From Zarea fungicola (lineage: Eukaryota > Ascomycota > Sordariomycetes > Hypocreales > Cordycipitaceae): a stretch of 64,000 nt of DNA. The notes under the pieces were generated by a model, which saw only the letters and a program-made list of their open reading frames with translations, was not told the DNA's origin and did not search any database. Shown piece after piece: positions 30,388-40,856 of this stretch. Made by a program: the position numbers and the translations under genes. The first letter of the stretch is position 1. Each line of letters starts with the position of its first letter. The DNA lies in NCBI GenBank assembly GCA_900169235.1, contig FWCC01000378.1:1-64000 (forward strand), given 5' to 3'.

Positions 30388-32800
30388 GTTGAGAGAATGT
30401 AGGGGTCGACTTAATAAAAAGTAGAGATGATTGTATCTTTATATCTGAGTAGCTGTAGTGCACTAATTATTTTGTTGGAATCTAACACAATAGTAAGTTT
30501 GAAGGAGCTGGTATATGAGTTCATATTTATAGTCAAGTCTTCTACAGCACAGTCCACACTGTGTCAGATTTAGCAAGGTAAGCAGTCGATATGCTTAGAG
30601 ACAAGGTTATGTTACACATAGTATGCGGTGATTAGAATGCGCTATTTTTGCCGGGCCAGTTGTTTGTACAAATTGACCTAGATATGACTCAGGCAGAAGC
30701 CTCCAGGCGCGCTCGGGTCCATGTACCGCTATTCAAGATACGCTAGATTCTGTGCTAATGTAGAAAGGATGTTGAAACCGGCGTCGGTACTTGAAAAAGA
30801 TTTGTCATGTTTCTCTTGTTCTTGTGGAGACTCCGAGCCTCGACTGCGCGTAATATCTTCCTGTCCAGCCAGTGGGAAGAAATTAGGAGGGGCGATTATT
30901 ACAGGCACAAAAGGCGCTACCTCACCTTTGGGGTAGAGTTTATCCTAGTTTCTTCGTGCTGGTAGTTGTAGAGTCCAGTTATCAAAAAGGCAATTGGTGG
31001 GAAGTGCCGGATGATGTGGCTGCGGACAGTCCAGGCTCGCAGTTGTCGCGCTAAAAGGGGGTACCATACTCAATCATACTGAATTTCTTTTGATACTTTA
31101 GCAGTAGTCTCAATAAGCATTGGATCATTAATCCTATCCGTTATTATGGAACCGCCTCTAGAAAGCTACAGTTAGAAATGCAGTCGTAGGCATTTCTAAG
31201 TCTACAGATAGCAGTACTGTCGCGTACTCTGTATTATTCAGCTGTTACAACCCGAACGCGAGGAGGCAGAAAGGCGGCCTAAGGAAGCGACCAGGCAGAC
31301 ACCACGCCTACAAGAAAGCAGAGCGTACGTAGACTGTGAGTAACTATAGCAGCTGAAAGCTCATCTTCGAAAGTACAGCCGCCACCGAGCCATAGTAGTG
31401 GCTTCCGTGATGGTCCTGAAATCCGGGACTGTTCCATCCTTGGCACCGTCTGCGGCATGTGGGCATCCCAGTACCGCTGAATTGTCAATGCCCGTAGCTA
31501 GTGTAGTGATTACTGCAAACCAAGCCTCCACTATACTGTTAATCCTTTTACTATTGACTGTTAACTGCCAGCAGTAGCTCAAGCAGGGATAAGCATTCTA
31601 AGGCAGTCAGGCAGTCAGACACAGGCAGCTCTGGGTTGGTGGCTTTAAATAATTGAGAATCTAGAACTTGAGCCCCGACAGCCACGGATCAGGAAGCCAA
31701 GGCCAATTTACAAAATTACCATCCGGCAGATGGTCGGCCCCAGTTCTCATCAACCCAACGTGCCATGGATAAATTCTCTCATATCAACTGCAATGGTCGT
31801 ACACAACGTTACTTCAGCCCAGGATGGCTAGGCAGCGGCTTCTACAGCAGCTCGATGCAGATAACTATCAGCTAAACCAGCAACTTTCGGCTATTGTTCT
31901 GATGACCTAACGGCGTTTGGCAGCTCGGTGTACAATATGATACTTAGGAGAGCAACGGGCTTACATGTATATCAAATTTATTCTTTGTTCGTCTTTCCTT
32001 ATCCAAAGTGATATGCCCAGCGGTGATTATACGAATTAAATTCCGTTTTCATCCAGCCTCACCCACCACCGTCAAAAGATCATGTCTTTTCCGCAGCAGG
32101 TTTTGACATCCGCCAGTATCATCTTATCTAAGTGGAAGTAACTGACCAAAGTTGGGCCGGCTACCCTGAGTCAATCCAAGCTAATTGCTCGATTTCAAAG
32201 AACTTATTCCAATTCTTCTTCAGCTCCTAGCCCTGGTGCTACCAGAGTATACCGCCGGTCGGCCGGTAATGCCGGTACAAAAATATGGCGACGTAAATAA
32301 GGCAGGACACAAATGCCACGACGCTAACCGAATACTTTGGAAGATGCAACAAATGGAAAACACTAGCTGAGTAACGTATTTTCTTGGTGAAAGCAGGAAA
32401 TGGCGGCTAACTTCCTACCCCATGGTGGTGAGAAACCCATCTCGGTCTTTAGAAGTGCGAGCCGTTAACCTAACACCATCGGTGGCCCTCCGAATATCTG
32501 TCACCAATGTTTATTCTTGGAACATGGCTCAAAATAAAGATGCATTAGTCGATGACCCCCAGATTATACCACTTTGACTACAGCGTCGTCAGATGCCGGT
32601 TTTATTTAACGTAGCAAAGGCTGGCAACAGGTTCCAACTCCATGCGCCACAAAACACAAGCCGGCAGGGCAGCCTTTCAGATGTCCAGTGTTAAATAGGC
32701 TAATTGCGTGTATTTATCATTATGATTTTTTTTGTAAAAGCAATTGAATTAAATGGATGATAAACAATTTAGAATTAAATAAGCGCATCTGCGCGACTAA
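30388..32800. other. Long gene-poor region
   Basis: 2.4 kb between the secreted-protein start and the galactose oxidase stop. Open frames are all below 75 codons and none is recognisable. Confidence 0.5.
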
Positions 32801-34864
32801 TCAAGTCAGAGAAAGGTTAATGATTGAAGCAACGCTAGGAACTCCATTCGCATTCATAACAAAGAGCATCCAGTACCCAGGCAGTAAAATACCAGGATCA
32901 GTAGGCAAGGTGGCCGAGTACTGTGTGGCTGACTTTACATTCAGCGTCAGCGGAATTCGCCGCTGATCCGTGTTGACGGTGTGCGTGTTGGTGCCCACGC
33001 GCATGAGCGAGGCCGTCGAGATGGCGCCGCCGGTACTAAAGTTGAGGACGCCATTGCTCACGCTTGCAGACGAAATAGTAGGACGCGTCGTGACGGGGCT
33101 GCCGGCGGCATTGAGCAGGTAGCTGGGGGTGTAGATTTGGCCATCGAAATGGTTCGTGGTGCAGTCGCCGCAGAGACCGCCGCCGGCGTTGAAAACACGG
33201 CCGTCGGGCATGAGCAGAGAAATGCTGTGGTATGTGCGGGGGATGGTGTTTGGCTGCATCTTGTAGAACTGATCGCGGACAGGGTCGTATAATTCAGGCG
33301 TCAGCTGCGGTGTGCTGTCCTCGAACGGAATGGCGTAGCTCTGGCCACCGGTGATGAAGGTCTGGCCGTTGGGGAGAACGACGGCGGTGCCAAAGGCACG
33401 GGCAAACCACAGGCCGTTGCTGGCAAACGCCACTTGGGGATTCGTTCCGGGGTTGCCAATGGTGATGAGGTGGGCGTCGGTGTGGGCGTCGCTGTATTGG
33501 TAAGACGGCGATCCTCCCGCCGTGAGAATCTTGCCATTCACAGCATCGTACATGACAGCAATACCGCACATGGAATCAGGGCCGAGGCCACGGTTCGAGG
33601 CACGATTGCCGGCGCTAACGGTATTACCATTATAGCCGGTATAGTACCAGTTCATGGCTGTGCTAGGGCCTGCCTGGAAGACGGCATCCTCTTTCCAACC
33701 AAAAAGCCAGCCGTGATTGTCCGCGCGATATGTGCCTTGAGCGTCGTTTGTCAACATGGCCGACACAAATGTATCTGCCAGCAACGTCCACGTATTGGTT
33801 CTCGGGTCATAAATTTCACCATTCTTTGGCTCAACTTCACCACCAGACCATGAGCCTCCAATGGTGAAAACACGACCATCTGAGCAGGTCGCTGACGATT
33901 GATAGCCTCGAGGTATGTTCATATCCGCAGCAGGGATCCATGATTGCGAAGGAAAGTCATAGAGTGTCGCCTTATAGTCAGAATTGCCACCGGTAACGAT
34001 AACCTGGCCAAATCCATCAATAGAAATGCCAGGGCAAAACATGTCATGGTCAGTGTCGTCGACAATCTTTGGCTCAACGTCATTCGTAGCCGGGTCCCAG
34101 ATGGATGTAAAGACGCGATCATTAGTTGAACCGATGTAGTTATCATACGCATAGGAGGACCAAATAGTAATCTTGCTGCTGAGAGGATCAATCATGCCCG
34201 CCACAGGAACGGTTGGAAAGTTGATGGTTGGTCCCCATTTTCCGAGTCCAGTGTACGGAGTAGGGGCTGCCTGCGCATCGTAGATTCCGACCTCGGCAAT
34301 ACTTGTCCAGGGATTTCCGTTGATTTCGGTCAAGGCGATAATACGAACATAGCGAGCATTTACCGTTTCAAAGTTGGCATATTTCGTCAGGTCATCAACA
34401 GGCCAATTACCAATTGCCACCAATTGCCAGGTATTACCATCAGAACTGACGAAAATCTCATGGCGGGCGATGATGCCATTCTGGTTGCCATCCTGTCGGG
34501 GGAGAGCGGAGACGCCCTTGATATTCTGTGCTGAGCCCATGTCAATCGTAATGGTATGAGGCGGTGGTGGGTTAGCGGTGCGCCACTGGGTATGCCAATA
34601 TGTGCTATTATCTCCATCAATGGCCATGTAGCACTCGTTTCCAGTCTCCTGGCTGTCGCACGTGGCCGTCCATCCTTCAGCATTGAGCTTTGGCGCGTTG
34701 AGAGGTGGTGCAGCAAACAGCTGGTTGGCATTAGGATTAGCTCCAAAATGTTCCTTGCCCGGGTTGCCCTCCTGGCGTGGCTTATTGAGACGCGGATTGA
34801 CACCCTGGACCAGAGAGTGGCTTAGCCCACAAAGAAGCAGAGTAAGAATAGCAAGAATCGTCAT
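32801..34864 (-). CDS. gaoA: Galactose oxidase
   Basis: Intronless, 687 aa. Secreted copper-radical enzyme oxidising the C6 hydroxyl of galactose and related alcohols to the aldehyde, producing hydrogen peroxide. Order: signal peptide (MTILAILTLLLCGLSHSLVQG), propeptide, F5/8 type C carbohydrate-binding domain (about 60-200), seven-bladed Kelch domain, and C-terminal domain. All catalytic landmarks of the Fusarium enzyme can be read: DMFCPG (Cys of the Cys-Tyr cofactor), RGYQSS (its Tyr partner), GGSWSGG (stacking Trp), TYHSIS (Tyr and His copper ligands) and THTVNTDQRR (His ligand). One visible difference near the active-site surface is WFARAFGT where the Fusarium enzyme has a FARTFHT-type segment, which could shift substrate range. 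Length and domains are complete; the gene is likely functional. Confidence 0.95.
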   Translation of the reverse strand: MTILAILTLLLCGLSHSLVQGVNPRLNKPRQEGNPGKEHFGANPNANQLFAAPPLNAPKLNAEGWTATCDSQETGNECYMAIDGDNSTYWHTQWRTANPPPPHTITIDMGSAQNIKGVSALPRQDGNQNGIIARHEIFVSSDGNTWQLVAIGNWPVDDLTKYANFETVNARYVRIIALTEINGNPWTSIAEVGIYDAQAAPTPYTGLGKWGPTINFPTVPVAGMIDPLSSKITIWSSYAYDNYIGSTNDRVFTSIWDPATNDVEPKIVDDTDHDMFCPGISIDGFGQVIVTGGNSDYKATLYDFPSQSWIPAADMNIPRGYQSSATCSDGRVFTIGGSWSGGEVEPKNGEIYDPRTNTWTLLADTFVSAMLTNDAQGTYRADNHGWLFGWKEDAVFQAGPSTAMNWYYTGYNGNTVSAGNRASNRGLGPDSMCGIAVMYDAVNGKILTAGGSPSYQYSDAHTDAHLITIGNPGTNPQVAFASNGLWFARAFGTAVVLPNGQTFITGGQSYAIPFEDSTPQLTPELYDPVRDQFYKMQPNTIPRTYHSISLLMPDGRVFNAGGGLCGDCTTNHFDGQIYTPSYLLNAAGSPVTTRPTISSASVSNGVLNFSTGGAISTASLMRVGTNTHTVNTDQRRIPLTLNVKSATQYSATLPTDPGILLPGYWMLFVMNANGVPSVASIINLSLT

Positions 34865-34964
34865 GTTTTAAAGCGAGTGAAGAAAACAGACTATCCAGGT
34901 ATGACAATAATGATAGCACCAGCTACAAGAAAAAGGTCAGCGGGCTGGGGGAGTCGGTGAACTT

Positions 34965-34972
34965 ATACGAGG
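34965..34972 (-). promoter_or_regulatory. Candidate TATA box of galactose oxidase
   Basis: On the minus strand, GTATAAG lies about 105 bp upstream of the ATG at 34864. Position and sequence are plausible; no further evidence. Confidence 0.35.
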
Positions 34973-37854
34973 CGCATCGGCCATGTACCCATCGACTAAT
35001 GCACAACAGAATATAGTCAGGTCCCAGCTGCGGAGGAATTGAGGCTCTAGTTCCGCACCATGGAATAATAAAATTCATGAGCCGTCTCAACAGAAACAAA
35101 AATAGGGCAAAATAAAAATAAGGCAGGGGCTGTCCATGTGGCTTTTGTTAGTTTCGCTGGGCTGAAGTGCTCAGGTCTAAAAAAATGGCCGCAGGAGGGT
35201 GCTGCTGACCCGTTGACGTGACCATGATGGAGGATGGACGATTATACGAGATTGTTGGACAAAAGGCGACCAGTTGCATCATCGATTTCCAGATGGGCTG
35301 AGAAGTTGCATGATTCTTACCTTGGCGGCTCGTCCGGGTGTCGACACATTTTACAGCCTATATACTCGGTACGGAGTAGCACTGTACATTATACACGGCC
35401 TCCGATCCGAAATTCGATCGGATTGATGAGTATTATTACTATTGTTAATACAACACAATGAAACTGCAATGGCGGGGATTGGCGGCATGGGTGAGCCGGG
35501 TTGCGACCGTGTCCCGGCACTGACGGCAACCAGTGGCGCACCGCAGCCTCACGGATCGACAGTCTGGATCCGAGCACCGGCAAATAGGGTGGTAGTCAAT
35601 ACGGGGTACTTGCTGAGAATGGTTATAAACAGCTACGAAAAGGAAGCTCAGCTCTACATTTTGTCATTGATCAAAGCCTCATAAGATTTCAGCCAGGCAA
35701 TTCCGGTACTCTTTAACCAAGGCCGGTTTTGCAGGCCGCAAATGTCCTAGATATCGTTCGTGCCGAGGCCCATAAATTACTATTTCCCGTCTTGGAACTA
35801 TATAGGCGGCTACGACAGCCTAAAGGAAACGGCCTACTAATCTACTCCGGCTAGAACCTGGAGAGGCTGCTAAATAGGCTACGAAGTAGTTTTGGGATTA
35901 CTTAACATCCTGTAGTCCCGTACTACTTGGAGCTAGCTCCAGCCTCGCCCAGGTCACTGCGGTGAGGAGGGGCGGGTAGGACGACAGCGTACTCTATATG
36001 TCTCAAGCCAATGACGCTGTTGCTTCATTCGTGTTAGTGTGGAGACAATGCATTGTGCAGCCTCCGTAGCTACGTGATCTACACAGCATGTGCGAAGCCG
36101 GCTGCACGCCGCTCTTTTGTTTCCTTTGCGCAGCGACGTCTTTCTGTACAAGGTGCCCCTGGTCGTGGCTTTCACTGCGGGTAAGCCGGGGCTGCCGACT
36201 TTCCGAATCACCGCGGAAGGAGAAGGAAAAAGATAAAAGGATAAAATTACAATTACAAATGCGATCGCAGTCGTTACTTGAGAGAAAAGTGGCAGTTGCG
36301 GGCTGTGACAAAGCTGGCTAGGAAAGGAGGTTGACCTGACCGACCACACCACTCTCCAACGAGTCACCTGCTCTCACGAGAGTGCGATCAGGCCGTGCCT
36401 CTTCATCCGTTGCTTAACATCTAGTCCACTCGCTTTTTCTCAAGTCTCGCTCAGTTTTCCTACCTTGATCGTTTGAGCTGTAGACTCTGTTAAACAGTGC
36501 TTTTTTATCCGCCGCTGCTATGCTACTATTTACAGATGGCCGCTTAATAACGGTACCGTGGAGTTCAAGTACGAAGTCTCGGGTGCATGAATTTTACGGG
36601 GAATACGCATCGGCCAACAAAGCCAAACGTCAGGGATCATAGCAAAAGAAGATACAACCTCCAATATACGATTTTATTTAATCCACTGTGAAGTATGAGA
36701 GACTTTTAAAGTCATGTAATTTCCTGCCCGAAAAGGACTTTCTTTCTGCCGCTTCTGGAAGCAGTGTTGCATTTGCCACTTAGATCTGAGATCCGGAAAT
36801 CTAACCATATCCCTGCACGAGTGTCCTTCGGCAAGAAAAACGTGTCAAAAAGGTTATAATCGTGGCTATGCTGTACTAATTGGTTTTAAAAGCTAATCTG
36901 GTCCATGAAGGCGCAGTACATTTTAAGCTTTGCTGAGGCGGTGCAACCCTCTCTCCGCGCCATACTTTCTCAAGCCTCGGAATGCCGAGTACATCACACA
37001 CCAGTGACAGTAGTCTTTTGCATCCATCCTCTGCCCAAGCCAGTAACGCCAAGCCTGACTCCGCCGCATCGATACAGGACCACTTCGTTGCCCAAAGACG
37101 TCATTGTTCCTGGCAGTCGCTGCCTCAAGCTCTCAGATTCACATTCTAGGGTAATGGCGGCTTGGCGTTACCAATACCACGAGACATCTCTTTCCGAAAG
37201 CATGCTACCACGTAATACACGGACCAGCCTCATCTTTACTCTATTCTTGGTTGCATCTTCTGTCATATTTCCTGTTACATTCCTTCCAGAATAACCATCA
37301 TCTGTCACATTTAATGCCGAAGTTGCCATGCAATTGGCTCCACGCAGTCCATCGTTATCCGCAAAAAGTGGATTAAAAGCGCAGTCGTGGTAAGGCACAG
37401 CTCGATCCGGCGAACCTGGGAAACTTTAATTCAGACGATGCGGTTGCTTCGCCATTCTTGCAACTGCGGTGGCTTTAAATATACTTTGTGCCAAGAAAGG
37501 GTTCTGGCAGTTTGGGCAGTGTCTTGGCCCACGCGTCCGGCCTTACCGGCCGCCATCTTTGCACAAAGGCGCTCCTCCGACCGGGAATTATGCTCGTCTA
37601 ACCAATCATCCCATTTATAGTCCAATAGTTAGAGTTTGGCCGTTTTGAACAGACGGTCTTTACCCCAAATGCAGGTAGCCCGCCATTGAACTTTAAAAGT
37701 GCTGCCCGTTTATAAATACTTGAGCTATTCCACCAGGTAACAAGTCTGCAATTCGAATAATACCGCTGATCCCGCTAATCCAAAAAATAAAAAAAGCGAT
37801 TACCATACTTTCTACTACCCACCATCACATTTATTTGAATAAGGCCCCTTCATC
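34973..37854. other. Long region without a supported gene
   Basis: 2.9 kb. Candidate frames of 129 codons (36905-37294, plus) and 137 codons (35954-36367, minus) have no recognisable motif, and the opposite strands are comparably open. The 35730-35960 part has TAG/CTA-rich text like mutated repeat DNA. Confidence 0.45.
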
Positions 37855-38085
37855 ATGTTTGGCCGAAGACGTCGCACTCCCCTCCTCGGCGCCGCCGTCA
37901 TCGCTGGCACAGCCACCGTCGCCGCCCGTCACGGCGCTCGTCGACAAGTCGAAGCTGACACGGAGCGTCAATTCCAAGCGCAGCAGGCCGCTGAATTTCG
38001 AAGAATCGCAGAAGAACGAGAAAAAGAGCGCACGCAAAAAGCCATTGACCAAGCCGTGAGCGAGGCTCTCGCCAAGCAGCAGCAG

Positions 38086-38120
<35 letters not shown>

Positions 38121-38451
38121 TGGAGGCAATGTGCGTCAAGCAGATCAACAACAGGGCGCTGCAATTTCACGAGCGGCCCCAGCGATTTATCATCCGGGGG
38201 ATGCCCCTCCTGTGTATACAGGCGTCGGGGCGTACCCTCAAGAGGGAGGCGGACAATCACCGTACTTGCACCCGCAGAGCGCCGGAGGTGTTGGGCATCA
38301 AAGACACAATAGCACGGGCAGCCTGGAAGCGGACGTGTGCTTTTGCGCGGAATGTGGTGCTCGGGGGAGCATAGGACATAAGTTTTGCGCGGCGTGTGGT
38401 CGGCCGATGGCGACGCGAGCGGCGGAAAGGACCGAGAAGCAGCTGATATAA
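37855..38451 (+). CDS. Small zinc-ribbon protein with polyglutamine tract
   Basis: Intronless, 198 aa. The N-terminus (MFGRRRRTP, then LLGAAVIAGTATVAA) is basic and then hydrophobic, which suggests membrane association or a short signal anchor. A charged coiled-coil-like segment (about residues 33-72) leads into a Gln tract encoded by CAG repeats (about 75-89), a Pro/Gly/Tyr-rich linker, and a C-terminal double zinc ribbon of the form C-x-C-x2-C...C-x2-C (CFCAECG then FCAACG, about 161-181). This layout is common among uncharacterised fungal proteins of about 200 aa; the zinc ribbon probably mediates protein contacts. The molecular role is unknown. The Gln tract is a likely site of length variation. 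Confidence 0.7.
38074..38118. repeat. CAG microsatellite in coding sequence
   Basis: Near-perfect CAG triplets interrupted once by CAAGAG, encoding a polyglutamine run in the zinc-ribbon protein. Candidate for length polymorphism. Confidence 0.85.
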
Positions 38452-38600
38452 AATGGAGATCTTGGCGAGGCGCTGGAGTTGCTGAATTTGCTGTCAGTTA
38501 CATTGAAAGCTTAACCAAATGTATGAAAAAAGTCAAACTTATTGAGCTAGTTAGAAGTCTTGCAATAATACATCGACTCCGGATCTATGCCGGACGACGC

Positions 38601-39731
38601 TTACATTCCAGCGTCGTACTCCTTGCAGTACTGCGCAATGCGTGCTTGAAGATCCGGGAACTGGCCAGGGTTGAGACACTGAACCCAGCCCTTCATTATG
38701 TACCGATCAAAAATTTCCTCCTTATCAATCATTTGGCTGGCAATGGCATGATTCCCTTCCCGGCATGCCCAGCGAAAGATCTTAAAACAATCATATTCCA
38801 CTAAATGGTGTTCTAGAAGAGCAGCAACAATCTCTCCCACTCCGTCGTGACGGAGAATTCTTTCCATTGGCCTAAGTTCATCGGGCGGCGAGGGTTTATT
38901 AGGTTTCACACGATCGTCAGAAAGAAGAGCACGCACAAGGTCGACGCGGCGTCGATCGCAAGCCGCAGCTAAGGGCGTCATGCCAGCATAATCGTCGCGC
39001 CAGTCTTCAGCAAACGGCCAGTTAGGGTCCAGCCTGCGGCACCCAAGAAGCAGCTTCATCATCCAAAGGCCGACAGCTTCATCTGGGCACATCATGGCCG
39101 CGTGGAAGGCATTTTCTGTGCTAATGAACTTGCCAGATGCAGTGTAAAGAAGCAACAAAAGGTCCCCGACAAGGTCTGTGTCGTGGGTCTCAATCGCTAG
39201 TTCAAGGGTGCTCCGATTTGGGCGTGGCTGGCTGCTGGCACCGAGACTGGCTAGAAGCACAACCATGTCGAAATGGCCTTCGATAAGAGCGATCCAGAGT
39301 GGGAACCGCCCAAATACTGGCACTTTGCCGTTCGCGTCAGCGCCGCGGTCAACGAGATACTGGACCATGGCGGCGTCCTGCTTGAGAACGGCCAGGCAGA
39401 GTGGCGTCCATGGGCCAATATAATCTCCTTGGTAAACGGTGCGGTCATGCCATACATAAAAGCAGGCGTTCACATCGGCGCCTGCATTGATTGCCTTCCG
39501 CATCGTGGCTATGCTGCCATTGGTCGCCGCCCACGGCACGGCGCGCGGCAGGTATAGACTACTACCGAGAAAGTAGGCTTCTGTTTGGTCGAACGTGTAG
39601 AGGTACTCGTCAAAAAGGGAGAAAAGGAGCTTATTAGTTCGCGCGAGGCTATTAATATCGGCCGTGCGGTTGAGCAATTTGCCGATGCCGGTGAGAACCT
39701 CGTTTGGCAGGCCAAGCAGCGAGAGCGCCAT
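38601..39731 (-). CDS. F-box-like ankyrin repeat protein
   Basis: Intronless, 376 aa from ATG 39731. The first 45 residues (LPNEVLTGIGKLL...DINSLARTNKLLFSLFDEYLY) match the divergent F-box-like start of many fungal ankyrin proteins, which may connect to SCF ubiquitin ligases. Ankyrin units follow: ATMRKAINAGADVN, TPLCLAVLKQDAAMVQYLVDRGADANG, PLWIALIEGHFDMVVLLASLGA, STLELAIETHDTDLVGDLL, and TPLAAACDRRRVDLVRALLSDDRV. The C-terminal 80 residues are less regular. Function is unknown; protein-protein interaction is expected from the repeats. It lies immediately downstream of the NLR-type ankyrin gene on the same strand and may share ancestry with its repeat region, but the units are much more diverged. 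Confidence 0.75.
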   Translation of the reverse strand: MALSLLGLPNEVLTGIGKLLNRTADINSLARTNKLLFSLFDEYLYTFDQTEAYFLGSSLYLPRAVPWAATNGSIATMRKAINAGADVNACFYVWHDRTVYQGDYIGPWTPLCLAVLKQDAAMVQYLVDRGADANGKVPVFGRFPLWIALIEGHFDMVVLLASLGASSQPRPNRSTLELAIETHDTDLVGDLLLLLYTASGKFISTENAFHAAMMCPDEAVGLWMMKLLLGCRRLDPNWPFAEDWRDDYAGMTPLAAACDRRRVDLVRALLSDDRVKPNKPSPPDELRPMERILRHDGVGEIVAALLEHHLVEYDCFKIFRWACREGNHAIASQMIDKEEIFDRYIMKGWVQCLNPGQFPDLQARIAQYCKEYDAGM

Positions 39732-40856
39732 GGCAGTGTTGATTGGGGCTTTTTAATTTGGACGTTTTTGTAACTCGCCAACAGCAATTTGAATTGATGA
39801 ATGGCCAGGTTGTGAAATTCCCTCTGGCTTCTTTTTTTGCCTGGTTGATGTGGCCAAACAATTTTCATTTGCTAGGATGCGTTCGCAAACGCATTGTGAA
39901 AGGGAAATTGCGGGTGCAACCAGCCAGCTGCCAACAGCTGCGTGCCAAAATCGGCACGGAGAGGCAAAAATGAAATTTTTATTGGAAATTGATTTCTCCT
40001 TTTAAAAGTTACAAGCTTTAAGCAGTCGTTTAACTTGGAAGGAAAGGCGGATTTACTGAGATTTAGCCGCCAATACTCAACCGTGTCACCACGTCGCAGT
40101 TCGTCTCTGAACTTCAGACGGTGCCGTACTTAGGAAAGACAGCATGAAAGAAAGGAAGCCAAATACCGAATCTAGTAAAATGAAAAATACTGACGCCAAA
40201 GTGCCTTGGTTTTATTTTAATTGTAATCATGGCACTGGTTGCGTTGGGGCTAACTCCCTTGCAAAATCATGCAAACAAGACATACAATACACACGAGAAA
40301 TGAAGAAGAAGAAGAAACAAAAAAATCAAGTGACTACTAATGGCTCCTAATAATCGTTCTGTACATTCATGCACACTTCTATTCTCATTGTTCCCCCATC
40401 TTTCAGAGATTGTCTTGCAGCGGAAGACAGGCTGCGAGGCTGCCCGCCCGTTTGCATAGTAGTGAACCAAGTCCTAGATTCAAACAAGTGCTAATCAGCC
40501 TTGCGCCCTCAGACTATGTTATTACTCATGCTTTTTCATTGCTCCTGTTGGATCAACATAACTTTCTGGGAGTCACCATACATGTGCCGAGAGGGAAACT
40601 TCCAGTCAGCATGCAGGGGTGCGGTTCGTGGTCGAATTACTAGCACATTGACAGGGAGGAACTCTCTCCCTATGTGCTGCAAAAATAGGAAAGAAAAATC
40701 CAGTAATTATCGCAGACGGTATCCTCTCGTACTTATGGTGTTGACCGACAGAGGCCTGCATCCAGCTATCCAGAGCGTCGTGGCTGGACCAGTCTGTGTC
40801 AACACCCGGAGGATAACTCATCTCTTCCGTTTTTTCAGTATGTTGTAATCTTTTCC
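39732..40856. other. Intergenic, no gene seen
   Basis: 1.1 kb. It holds the 5' region of the F-box-like gene and the 3' region of the NLR. Open frames up to 115 codons (40501-40848) are unsupported. Confidence 0.5.

Noticed and set aside
36905..37294. 129-codon plus-strand frame
   Set aside because: The opposite strand is similarly open and no protein motif is visible.
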